Source of the DNA: Bisporella sp. PMI_857
Taxonomy: Eukaryota; Ascomycota; Leotiomycetes; Helotiales; Helotiaceae
Length of the DNA: 64,000 bases
Direction: 5' to 3'
NCBI GenBank assembly: GCA_021307315.1
Contig: JAJSPD010000044.1
Location: forward strand, 248,001-312,000
Below are positions 32,143 through 42,486 of this stretch, in pieces. The notes under the pieces were generated by a model. The model did not search any database and had not been told where the DNA came from. It saw only the letters and a program-made list of their open reading frames with translations. Numbering within the stretch: position 1 is the first letter of the stretch; each line of letters starts with the position of its first letter. Made by a program: the position numbers and the translations under genes.

Positions 32143-35100
32143 ACCTGGACATATCACATTCACCTTGAGACAACCATTTTTGTACCCGAAAACGAATTTG
32201 CCAAAGAGATCTTGGACCCTTGAAACATGGCTAAAGCCGGTAAATGAGTCGAACAAATGCGGTTGTACTTGATTGTGGTAGTAATTACCAACAATGTAGT
32301 TCAGGATCATCGGGGGGATGAGGATAGCCTTTTCTATTAATCTCGTTACCTGGGAAACAGCATTTAAAGGAGAGCAGGAGTTTTATACCCGTAAATAGAG
32401 ATAAACTAGGAATGGCGTTAATGGCAGCACAAATATCGGGAAACGTCTTTCATATTTTCAATGTGCCAAACACTTTCATATAAATCCCGAAGCGAAACAA
32501 GTTGTACCGTACCATATATTTTCCAGCTACTGCACGTGTTATATTCTCTGAGGCATTTGCGGGAGATGATCGTTCAACATGAGCCAGCACAACCACACCG
32601 CCTCATTAGAACTCATTTCATGGAATCCCAATGCAATTACATAAAATTCATATGCATATTTTCCCGAAACAACATGCCATCTCTGTTCATATGCACTCAG
32701 TCGAGTCCTAACCACCCACATCAAGATGACACTCCCCACCTAGCCAATTCCTACGCTGCTCAAACGGATTTAATGCTTTGGTGTATTCTGGTACGGAGGG
32801 TAGTAACAGACCTGCATGCCCAGCTCTTCCGGTCGAAGAAGAAGATCGCTAGGAGCACACCGACGTCCGACTCGAAAAAGCCCTGGGCCTGACGGGGTCT
32901 GGCTTTCACAGTAGTATCCGCTTTCCTCCTTTGCTTGGCAGGCTGCACTGTTGGTCTTCTGCTTTGAGCTATGCTTTTGATTATTCTCAGATAATTCTAT
33001 CTGATCTTTGTTCCGAATTAACTTGACGTTTTGCCTCTTAGAGGAAAACATATTACTAAAGTCACACTGGGGCTCTCTTCTATATCTGGCCTTGCTTTTG
33101 GTTATCCTCAGGTAATAAATGTGTCGCCTTTACTGATGTGACGCATTTTTCTTTCAGAGGAAAATACCGCAAAATTCAAGCGGCACTTCATTATGGCATT
33201 GGAAGACTTACTTCGACAGTCGCTAAACAGTAAAGGTCGGATTTGTATCTCTTTGCTTATTGTCCACTGGAGTATTGGGGTCTTCAAAGATCTGCATAGC
33301 ATTTCGAGAAGGAGAAGATATGCCTCCAAACGCCTTTTGTAGTTGGGTTGACAACAACAAAATTTATATTTTAAAGAAACGCGTCACACCTAGACCTAGC
33401 AGAGATCCGGAAGGAGATGTCGTAGCAACACGACTTCCAGATTATTGGGGACTTTTCTCGTGCGGTGTGGAATCTCGGTCTGAATGTATTTTTGCAAAGT
33501 GAAATCCTGGACTGAGGGCATGACAACCGAAGCCGATACAAATCCGATGGGCGAATAAGAATGTCCCTTCGATACTTACCGAGAAAATAACATATGACTG
33601 GGTAGAGCCGGAATGAAATCGAACAATCACGATTTCTCATCGAGCCCCTGGCCACACGGACCAAGAAGCATTGCTTAGCTTAACAATCAGGTAAAGGCTT
33701 GCGGTTGCAGATCAAGTCGCAAGCCACCTCAAAGCACTCGCCGAGCATACATCAGATTATATCGAGACGGTTCAGGGAACTGGGCTTGCAGGAGAACGGC
33801 CATGTCACGTTCGTGAAGCGTTGCCATTATGGAAGCCTCGGGTCGAGCCGCGGGTATCGCGCGAAGACTATGAGAATACATCAGGAGAAGGGATGCCAGA
33901 GCAGGGATAACGTTGCCTCCCCCAAATCTTGGTGAACCGTTTGTCTTGCAACATGGCGGTTGCAGCCAAAGGAACTTCCTCGTGACCGTCCCATCTGAGC
34001 CTGAAATGCCAAAGGTGACAGGGTAAATTTTGACATTCTCAAGAGTACATCCGTGTTTGGGAATGTTGAAAAAAGTTGTTTGCTTTCCAGACATGTGCCA
34101 ATAGTGCATGCATGCCTTGAGGGCAGATAATCCCTTAACAACGATTTTGACCCCGGAGTTTTACTTGATAGGCAACCAATTTGAAATTCTTAAGGATTAT
34201 CGATTGGGAAAGAATCGTTTGCAAGCCTAAACACATTTTAGCCGCGAATCCTCGACAAAACTGGGGATATAAAGTAGAACCGTGGCCATTTGCAGCGTTG
34301 GAGGGCGATTGGCAGTGGATGCTCCCAAACGCATGCGTCAGAGCCGGCTTTCCGTTGCATTTTGGATATATTGTAGAAGCGTCACAAAAGATATTCTACA
34401 TGAAGCATCCAGGAGCTCCTCTTCAATGGATTCTCAATTGCACTAACCTACCCAGCCGGACCTTTGCAAGACGTTAAGAAGAAGGAAGTTAAACTTCCGC
34501 AGCCTTATGCTGAAGATCGTTTCATAGGTGCTCTCTTTAGGTTATTGGATTTATGCAGCTCACTCTGGAGTCAGCTTTTGGAAATTTTAGTCTGGCTTAA
34601 GGGAAGAATTTATTACAAACGCGCGGTCCGAGGAGTCTTAGCCTCGATAGCAGCTCTAAATGGTAGAACCATCAAAAAGCCCACCTAGTAATAGTTAAAA
34701 AAAAACGTTCTATAAAGGGATATGGATGATGCTGTACAAGTCACGTGACGAAACTTGGGTATTACAGGCTCCTGGGAGAGGGGTGGACGAAGAGTTTACA
34801 CATGTATGCAGTCATTCTTTAGATACCAGTGTCAAGCTCAACCCAGTTATTGTTGTTATACTAGCAAATGTGTCTACAGCACTTTGCTAACTTTATACAT
34901 GTACTTCTCTCAACTCAACTAGGTCTATTGTCAAGATTGCCTTGGCCGCCATAGATAGGTAAAATTTCTCTATATAGCTGCTACCATGCTCCTATCTGAA
35001 CTCCGACCCATTAACCTTCAACCAGTCACCTTCCATCCGCTTCCGAACTGTATCATTCCCTTTCCCTAAGTCCTGCTAGGATCGTGGCGTTTCATCTGGC

Positions 35101-35155
35101 GCACCATCACGACCTGTCTCGTTGGGCAAGCAGTTGAAATAGCTGCTGGCTACCA
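32143..35155. other. 3 kb without a supported gene; several unassigned frames
   Basis: True-ATG frames exist at 32770..33051 (minus, 93 codons) and 33729..34109 (minus, 126 codons). A plus-strand stretch at 34181..34477 reads AANPRQNWGYKVEPWPFAAL and VRAGFPLHFGYIVEASQKIF, which has the feel of a conserved enzyme fragment. The neighbouring plus frames are broken, so it is probably a remnant. A loose direct duplication lies at 32965-33055 and 33090-33172. I do not call a gene here. Confidence 0.35.
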
Positions 35156-35422
35156 TTATCGACCGCAATTGAAAGCTCCGCGATCTGCGAGCCGTTTGCT
35201 GTGACGGAGAACTTCATGAGGAGCGAGCTGCTCACGGTAACAGACAGGTTCGTGGGTTGGTCGGAGTTCTATAGATATTATGTTAGTTTTGTACGAGAAG
35301 GAAGAAGAGATGGAATGATGTCTAGCTTTACTTGTTGGGATAAGGGAATTGCATCGTAGACAGTAGCTTCCTGCTCCCTCTGGTGGGGTTGTATAGTTGT
35401 AACCGCAGCTACAATTTCCCAT
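35156..35422 (-). CDS. small Cys-containing protein, two exons (67 aa) or unspliced (88 aa)
   Basis: The ATG at 35422 is the first ATG after a TATAAATA box 145 nt upstream. The N-terminus MGNCSCGYNYTTPPEGAGSY is followed by CLRC, giving a CxC...CxxC set that could bind a metal. A 63-nt intron (35331..35269: donor GTAAAG, branch ACTAAC, acceptor CTATAG) splits the frame. It has a length divisible by three and no in-frame stop, so both spliced (67 residues) and retained (88 residues) forms read to the same TAA. No signal peptide. I recognise no family. The strong promoter and splice signals support a real gene more than its coding content does. Confidence 0.55.
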   Translation of the reverse strand: MGNCSCGYNYTTPPEGAGSYCLRCNSLIPTSKARHHSISSSFSYKTNIISIELRPTHEPVCYREQLAPHEVLRHSKRLADRGAFNCGR

Positions 35423-35566
35423 TGTCGTGGTTGATGAGGCTTGCCCGTCAAGTCAAGTATAGAGGGTGGTTAGTTTAAGTTCTAATCTTTGAGGGATTGA
35501 ACTGATGATATGCTGGACCGATGTTGCAAGAAAACCGCCGAAGCAAAAGCCCTGGGATTCTGTTTG

Positions 35567-35574
35567 TATTTATA
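35567..35574 (-). promoter_or_regulatory. TATA box of the small Cys-containing gene
   Basis: TATAAATA on the minus strand, 145-152 nt before the ATG at 35422. Confidence 0.5.
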
Positions 35575-36323
35575 AACATTTCCCACGTTTCCCTCCAAGA
35601 GCGTGAGGCCGTTCGGGGCTTGCGACAGGTTCGACCGCGCATTGAAGTCAGAGCCCTCTATGTACCACTCTAGAAGCTACTTCAGACCCTAAATCCTTTA
35701 TGATCTGAAGCCCTGGGTCTAGACATTTCATTGACAAAAGTGGCCGGTGGGGACAGAAAGAGAATCATGGCTGCAAGTGATCATTTGAACACGGGCTCAG
35801 ATTTACAACTTCTTTCAACCTGGTCAGACTCATGAGACTTCTCCATGGACATCAATCATCTAGCAATTGCAAGATTTACGCGCACACAAGAATATCCGCC
35901 TGGACTTTGACGACCTTGTTTCCTGTTCACGAGGAAACGACCGTTATTCGCTCGACGCCTCTGACACTAAACTTTTTCTGGTAGTCGTTGCGCTCCCCAC
36001 ATCTCCAGATCCATCTGTGCCCCACAATTCTATTAAACATCTCTCTCGATCTCTATAGGATGACACAAGATTCTGATCTCAGCGGACTTCCTGAAGTAAA
36101 AAAATGCCCGAGTACACTCAAGCGAGTGCGACGATGCGCTACACGGCAGAGCAGATAGAGTCACGGTTGAGCCAAGTTTCCAGAACCAGTTTCGTTATAT
36201 AAGCTAGCTTTATATCATTCATTTATTCCAAAAGACTCAAAAAATAACCTCATTGACGCGCATTCCAAGCTTTCACGCCACCTTTGACTTAGCACTAGTA
36301 TTTCCTGTCCCTGTTCCTCAGTC
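35575..36323. other. intergenic, no gene seen
   Basis: 750 bp with only short frames, such as 35867..36058 on the plus strand (no family signature). Confidence 0.4.
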
Positions 36324-37313
36324 ATGTATTCCTCAGCGCCAACGAACAAAGGACTCTGCCTCGCCTCCTCAAACACCTTTGAGGCCGGACCCGCTCCGTA
36401 TATACAGCACCTCGAGCAAATGAGATAGTCGTTAAGAATGCAGCAATCGCACTTAACCCCCTCGACTACCTAAAGCGCGACATCGGCTCCATCCTCTTCA
36501 GCTGGGTCAAACTCCCTTTCATCCTCGGCGAGGACGCAGCAGGAGAAGTCATCGAAGTCGGCCGCGGTAAGTCCAAAACACCAGAGGATGATATCCTTGA
36601 ATTACAAATTTGCACCACCTCATATACAATTCGCACACGCCCTACGCGCATAAAACCACCTCGAACAATGCATTCAGCTCTGTAGCAATCTCGTTAAAAT
36701 TCCCATGGCGTGACGGAAAAGCTGACCACAAGGCGTTTTCAAATCCGGCGACCGCGTGGTAGGCTCGCGGCCGGCCTCGAGAAAGGTGTCAACAGCACCG
36801 CATTCTCCGGCTTCCAGGAGCACGCCGTGCTACAGCCGCGCATCGCGTGTCTCGTCCCGTGGTGCAGGATATCATCGCTGTGTTCGGCGGGAAAACACCC
36901 ACGGGGGCGCTGACGGTGGGAGATGGAGCCGCAGAAGCTTATTTAGATATCCTTCCTCGTTGCCCCAGAAGGAAAGTTATCAACAAGGCTAGGTATCCGA
37001 ACCCATCTCCCTTGCCAACGAGATATATCAAGCCCCAGGTAGCGTTCCCCCACATCAGAAGGAGTATCCGCACCCTTTTTTCGTCTCCAGACGTCGCGGG
37101 ATCCGGCGGAAATTCATCTGGGCCGGAAACGCGACTCGCAGCGAGGTTGGGCCACGGATACGGGGCGATCTCTTACCGGAAGCACCGAAAGGCGGCAGAC
37201 TTGTGCCTGCGCCGAAGGCTGAGGCAGTTGGTACGGGGTTGGACAATGTAGAGAAGGGATTGGATCTACTGATGAAGGGAGTCAGTGCGGAGAAACTGGT
37301 TGTGATGTTGTGA
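36324..37313 (+). pseudogene. decayed zinc-type (enoyl-reductase-like) oxidoreductase
   Basis: Segments of a medium-chain dehydrogenase of the CipB/trans-enoyl-reductase type are scattered over the plus frames. ATG at 36324 begins a TNKGLCLASSNTFE stretch. After a 2-bp TA insertion near 36400 the frame changes to ANEIVVKNAAIALNPLDY, continuing to PFILGEDAAGEVIEVGRG and a GTAAGT donor. Near 36735 FKSGDRVVG is followed by another shift to GVNSTAFSGFQEHAVLQPRI. The central dinucleotide-binding region is missing. The reading resumes at 36865 with DIIAVFGGKTPTGALTVGDGA and again, shifted, at 37180 with APKAEAVGTGLDNVEKGLDL, ending in KGVSAEKLVVML and TGA. Several frameshifts plus the lost Rossmann core make this non-functional. 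Confidence 0.85.
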
Positions 37314-37550
37314 GCTTAATCTCATCATGAATTGCATCGGAAGGCGGATTCTCTTTTTGTATTTGATGGGGATAAGGAGTGGGATAGCTAAGGTGGATGT
37401 ATTAGCGTACTCTAGCCATTTCTTGTATAAACCAACCATTCTAACACCAGGTTTTTGTATTAGTAACTAATTAACAATAGAGATTGCGCGTTTTTGGATA
37501 CTCAGTCATGATGCGCAGGGTATCCCAATTTCGCTTGGATCCAATCTATC

Positions 37551-39715
37551 CTATAATCTTCGCTCTCGAAAACAAAGCGCCGCAACCAATGCAACAATCG
37601 CCATAATCACTGAAACAACTATAAGATGGTTAGTACATTCCTTCAGAGAAGAAAGATGAGCATGACGTACCATGAGTATATGTCAAGCATCTAATATATG
37701 CCCTTGTAACCACCTCTCCAAGCCTTCCCTCCAAACCTTTCACATACTCCAAATCCTTCAAACTTCTTTCAATCACACCCTCCCTGTCGTCAATCCCCTC
37801 TAACCCAATCCTTAGCTCTCTCCTCAGGCTAGTTTGCAGAACGGCGCTCGCAATGCTCAAACCACCTACGAGACCTACGTTTGAAGCTAAGTATAATCCC
37901 GAAGAGGCGATGGCGGTTTGGCATGCTTGAAGACCCGCTGTGAGCGCGATAAAAGATGCCGCGAGGGCGATGCCGTTGCCGAAACCGCCCGGAATGATAT
38001 AGAGAGATTCGAGAAAGGATGTGTGACCATGCCACCGTAGGAGCATGAGGGTATATGAGGTGGTGGACGCGATGGCGCCAAGGATGGCAATGCGTTTGTA
38101 ACGCCCGGTGCTCTTGATTATTATGCCGGTAAGGATGCCGCCGATAGCATTGCCTATGACGGAAGGCATGAGATGTGCACCGGCTGTTGTGACGGTGGCA
38201 TGCTGGGAGACTTGAAAGTACATTGGTACTAGCATCATCATCTTTATAATTTAGCCTCAAAATGTCTATTACACTTTCCATAACATGGAAAAGGGCTAAG
38301 CTTTTAATCGAAGGTGATGAAATAGACTTACAGCCATCTGCGCACCGCTCTGAAATCCCAAATTCACATAACTCGTCACCACATCTCTACGTATCATCAG
38401 GCTAAGCGGGAAGATCGGCTCCTTTGCCCAAAGTCCTTCCACAACCAAGAATAATGTGCCACTGACTAATGAAGCTCCCAGCAGTCCAAGAATCATTGGG
38501 TTTGCCCAGGACATGCGTTGGCCTGCAAAGTCAAGAACGAGAAGACCGCATATTATGGACAGAGACATGCAGAGTGCGCCTAGGAAATCGACCCGCCGCA
38601 ATTTGGAGAGGTGTGATTCTTTAGGCGAATCGTATGCGAAGGGAACCGAAAGACGAGATATGACGAGTGCTATTGCCAGAAGTGTTGGTGGGCATTGGCC
38701 TAAAAATGACCTGGAAAGGTGGTCAACACATTGCATGCCTGTATTCTACTGTTTGAATCAAAATTCAGAGTGTAACTGAAGACACATACCATCGCCATCC
38801 AATAGTGTCCGTAAGATACCCGCCAATCGGTCCACCGAGACTTCGGCCACTAGTCGCAGCTATATTGACATAGCTTCTCCATGTTGCAACCTCACGGATT
38901 GGAACCATGTCTAAATGTCCATCAGTACGGAGGTATATTACGGCACACGGCTCGGACACACCTGCAATCACAATTGACACCAAGCAATTGATCCCAGCAC
39001 CGCCAACTCCAGCGATCAACCTTCCCACTATCACCTGGCCTAAAGATTGACCCAATCCACTATTTCCAGTCAGCATCTGGTATGTTGAATTTACATATAG
39101 TTTTGAATCTTATATCGGGAAACCTACCAGAGCGCACACCCTACTGTGAAGAAGATATACGATGCGATAATTGTGCTCTTTCTCCCGTATATATCACTCA
39201 ATTTACCATACTTCCCCAAGTCAGCTTCATCGCTCCCAAACACCAACTTAACTCACCAAACTCTGAGTGGCACACATGGCCAACGTGTAGCTACTAATTA
39301 GCCATCCTGCATTCTCGAGGTCGTTGAACTCGCTGCTGATGGTCCCACTCGTCGCAATGACCAAAGACCCATCTGCATTCGCGATGAATACTCCTATTTA
39401 CCAAATCAATCCTCGTTTCCCACCCGTGCTCCCCAAATACAACCACATTGATATATATATCATATGGGGCAGAGGCAGCTCGGAATATCACGTACCAAGC
39501 AGTAAAATGGAAATCACCCCCCCAACATTGCCCGTGATCTCTCTGTCGTCATGTCGTGGGGTGGCCAACTTATCACTGTCCTGGGTTTGAGCCTCCTCGT
39601 CTTCTGCCCCGTTGTAAGTGACGACTGATCCATTTTGAGGCCACAACAGGGGTGTTCGCTCGTCTGGTTGTGTGCTATTGGCACTCTTTGTGGGTGACGT
39701 GATGGGTGCGCCCAT
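37551..39715 (-). CDS. MFS drug:H+ / vacuolar basic amino acid transporter-like protein
   Basis: Model: exons 39715..39496, 39393..39257, 39210..39128, 39059..38962, 38910..38790, 38710..38332, 38241..37671 and 37618..37551 (558 residues). All eight exons join in phase. The cytosolic N-terminus is followed by MFS helices: VISILLLGVFIANADGSLVI (motif D region), YGKLSDIYGRKSTII (motif A loop), GCALCGLGQSLGQVIVGRLI, GGPIGGYLTDTIGWRW (motif C end), then eight further helices and a short basic C-terminus. The pattern is that of 14-helix MFS exporters related to fungal VBA/azole-resistance transporters. Substrate unknown. The ATG-starting stretch at 39076 belongs to an intron: only the acceptor at 39060 gives the family's CGLGQS junction. 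Confidence 0.9.
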
Positions 39716-41317
39716 GACGTGCTATGTAACCCCTCTAAAAATGAAGCTGAAACATAAAAAACACCCACAAAAGAATAGGGTTTATCGGTCGGAGAAAATA
39801 ATGGCGTATAGTTGTGGTAGAATGGTGCAATTGAAGAAAATGTGCCATCCGTGCACTTTTGGGAATGGGGGGCTTTACGTGGGGATATATATATGAGTTC
39901 AGCCTCCCTCCCATCAGTCTACTTCTGCAGGTCTAAAGAGTGACATTCTAGATTGCATGGCTGGTCACGTACAAGCCGGACCTTAGACTTAGAAGGAGCG
40001 ACGCAAGGTTTTGCTTGATTGTGATGGGGCAATGTTCCGTGCTGTAGCGCAAAAGTGGATCAACACTGCGGGGACATGTAAAAATGAGCTTCTTCCTCAA
40101 TCTCCTCTGTCACATATCACACACTCTCTCTCTCCTCTCTCTCCTCTCTCTCCTCTCTCTCCCTCATAAAATAAACCCCACGAAAACGGAGGCGTTCTCG
40201 GTCCGCAGTCGGTATGGATCAGCAAATTACAGCAGATGAATTGTAGGCGGGGTCGCACGGTCTGCTTCGACCCGGCGCTGCAGGTATTCCTCGAAGGTTT
40301 AGATCGCCGCCACTGCCTCTCTGCATATGTACTGTACATGCGAACTTGATCATTTTCCTACTTGGCATATGTATCTCGTAACACACAAACAAAGACTCGT
40401 GAACATAGCTGCATTTATTCGGCGATAGAATGTCGAGTACATCTAAAGGCGTTACGTAAGGAATCCAGAAAGTGCATCGACAGGTCATGTGTCTGGTAGA
40501 ATCCTCGGTAGGTCCTCAATAGAAACTCTTAACAATCGCCTTCCCCTTGAAGGACGGCTGATACTATGAGGATGGCAAGCACGTGAGGCAAAATTCCACT
40601 TTTGCAAAACCAGATAGGAGACATGCATGCCGTGAAGCAGAGACGATGATCCCGCCATGTGATTGGACGGATTCAACTTCTAGTTCTCAACGCGTGTAAG
40701 GAGTACCATGGTACAGTACTCTCTCTACCTTATCTCGCATAGATATTTTGAACCTTAAATCTTGGCATTTGCCATTCTTCCGCAACTTGAGCGATAAGTT
40801 GATGAGAATTGATTAGGACTGACGAGAAGGAGTTGAACGGGGAAGATGATAATAACACTGGCAAACCGGATGTGCTTCCAGGCTTCCACGACCCGGAATT
40901 GAAGAAGATTGGATAAGTCGTTATCCTCCTCATGATGGACAAAGTCGGTAGTTAGAGGCAGCATCATCATAGATCTGTAGTCGTTCAAGCCTTGTACACA
41001 TCAATTCTCGGGTTTTACGGGATACAGACACGGCCGGTCCTGCCATAGTATGCCCGCAGATGTCAAGCCGATTCTCTGGAGCAGCCATTTGCTGGACTAG
41101 CAGCACTATCAACACATTTTGAAAGTAGTAGTCTGCAAGAATATGAAGTTGGTGGTACGGAAAAGCATCATGCATTCTTTCGACGCTGCCAAAGCGCTAA
41201 ATATTCGTAAACACCGACCATCACACTCATTAACGCCAGAAAAAATAGCCTCTACCATGTTTTTTGTACCCTGCAGACGCCTTGCCATGCTAAGTTCCCG
41301 TGGTATCTCCCAATTAA
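39716..41317. other. intergenic with CT-rich minisatellite
   Basis: 1.6 kb between the MFS start and the WW-gene stop. It holds a 9-nt CT minisatellite and otherwise only short frames on both strands. No gene supported. Confidence 0.45.
40124..40163. repeat. 9-nt TCTCTCTCC minisatellite
   Basis: Four near-perfect tandem copies of TCTCTCTCC, in non-coding DNA about 400 bp upstream of the MFS gene's ATG. Confidence 0.85.
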
Positions 41318-42091
41318 TTAATCCCGTAACCAAGCCCTTCGTTTCTCCTCTTTCTTTGCTTTTCGCTTCTCCTTGTACTGCTTCAGTTCCTGCTTCGACA
41401 GCTTCTTACCAGCGCGCTCCTGCTTCAGGCTCCGGCCATCATGATTATTTGCCGCAGCATCCACGTCAAAGAATGCGTTCATCTGCCGTCGGCTCTTATT
41501 CTCGTCATTGTAGTTCTCCGGCTTGATGTCTGCCGCTTGGAAGCGGCCTGTGAAACGATTGAAGGCGGCGGTCGCAGCATATGCTGCTGCTGGATCCGTG
41601 GACTGGCTTTCAAGCGGCTCTGAAGCTGGCGCAGGCTGTGCATACCATGCGTTCTCATCGTAGTCGCCGTGAATAGCAGGATCATAGCCTCCTGCAGGTC
41701 GCGTTGCAGGTGGCTGTTCAGAGGGAAGAGCAGGATCGGATACGCCAGGAGGAACAGGCGCATCAGGCACGCGAGGATTATTCCATTGTGTTCCGCCCGT
41801 GAAGCGATTATAAAAGTAAAATGCTTGTGCAGTTTCCTCCCATACTGGTGCCCATCCATCATCCTCTTCAACTATTGCTGGAGGCACTTCTTCTGGCAGA
41901 GGTGGAGCTTCATCTGGTAGTGGAGGCGCTTCCTCACGATCTGAATCCTCTTCTTCACTGACCTCTCCATCCTCGACTGTTCCCTTTGTGGTTTGCGCCG
42001 TGACGTCTGTTAGATCTTTTGAATGTACATCGACGTCCTCAACATTGACGTTATTTGCTAACTTGGTGATTTCCTTAGCACCTGAAGCCAT
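41318..42091 (-). CDS. WW-domain protein
   Basis: Single exon, 257 residues, ATG at 42091. An acidic N-terminus with proline-rich APPLP repeats (residues 55-71) precedes one WW domain: GWAPVWEETAQAFYFYNRFT with the second Trp in TQWNNP (about residues 80-106). The middle is Pro/Ala-rich. The C-terminus is a strongly basic helix (KQELKQYKEKRKAKKEEKRR), likely an RNA- or nuclear-localisation element. WW domains bind proline-rich ligands; the overall layout resembles small fungal WW proteins linked to splicing, but no specific partner can be named. Confidence 0.85.
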   Translation of the reverse strand: MASGAKEITKLANNVNVEDVDVHSKDLTDVTAQTTKGTVEDGEVSEEEDSDREEAPPLPDEAPPLPEEVPPAIVEEDDGWAPVWEETAQAFYFYNRFTGGTQWNNPRVPDAPVPPGVSDPALPSEQPPATRPAGGYDPAIHGDYDENAWYAQPAPASEPLESQSTDPAAAYAATAAFNRFTGRFQAADIKPENYNDENKSRRQMNAFFDVDAAANNHDGRSLKQERAGKKLSKQELKQYKEKRKAKKEEKRRAWLRD

Positions 42092-42486
42092 ATTGATTAT
42101 TATTGCTCAATTAAGCAGATCGCGACAAAGGAAATGGAGCAAGTACTGATGCTGGAATGGTTCCTCGAGGTTAAGTTGAGCTTGATGCCTTAGCCATTTT
42201 TCTGAAAGATCGGCAATCCTTCTGTTGCTGCTTTAGTGGGTCCTTGTGAATCAGAATGGACCAATCCAGACTTTCATGTCCCGAGGCCAACTCCAATATG
42301 GCTTTGATGGGTTGCAGGATATATTAAAGGAATTATTTAGAATAGTTTACTGTCTTGAATTAAAGGGTCTACTGGTACTGTATGGTAAGGCAGGATATAA
42401 GTAATGGCATGCGTAAACTATTTAATTGTAATGCCTAGAGAGATGGATATCATTTGGTACCTATTATACATCACCTATATTACACA
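42092..42486. other. short intergenic stretch
   Basis: 395 bp between the WW-gene start and the stop of the next minus-strand gene; no coding signal. Confidence 0.5.

Noticed and set aside
39060..39076. ATG-starting extension (LTGNS) before the fourth MFS exon
   Set aside because: Joining it to the previous exon gives a stop or wrong phase. The acceptor at 39060 gives the conserved GCALCGLGQSL junction.
41119..41526. 135-codon plus frame opposite the WW gene
   Set aside because: Overlaps the 3' end of the WW-domain gene on the other strand and has no protein features.
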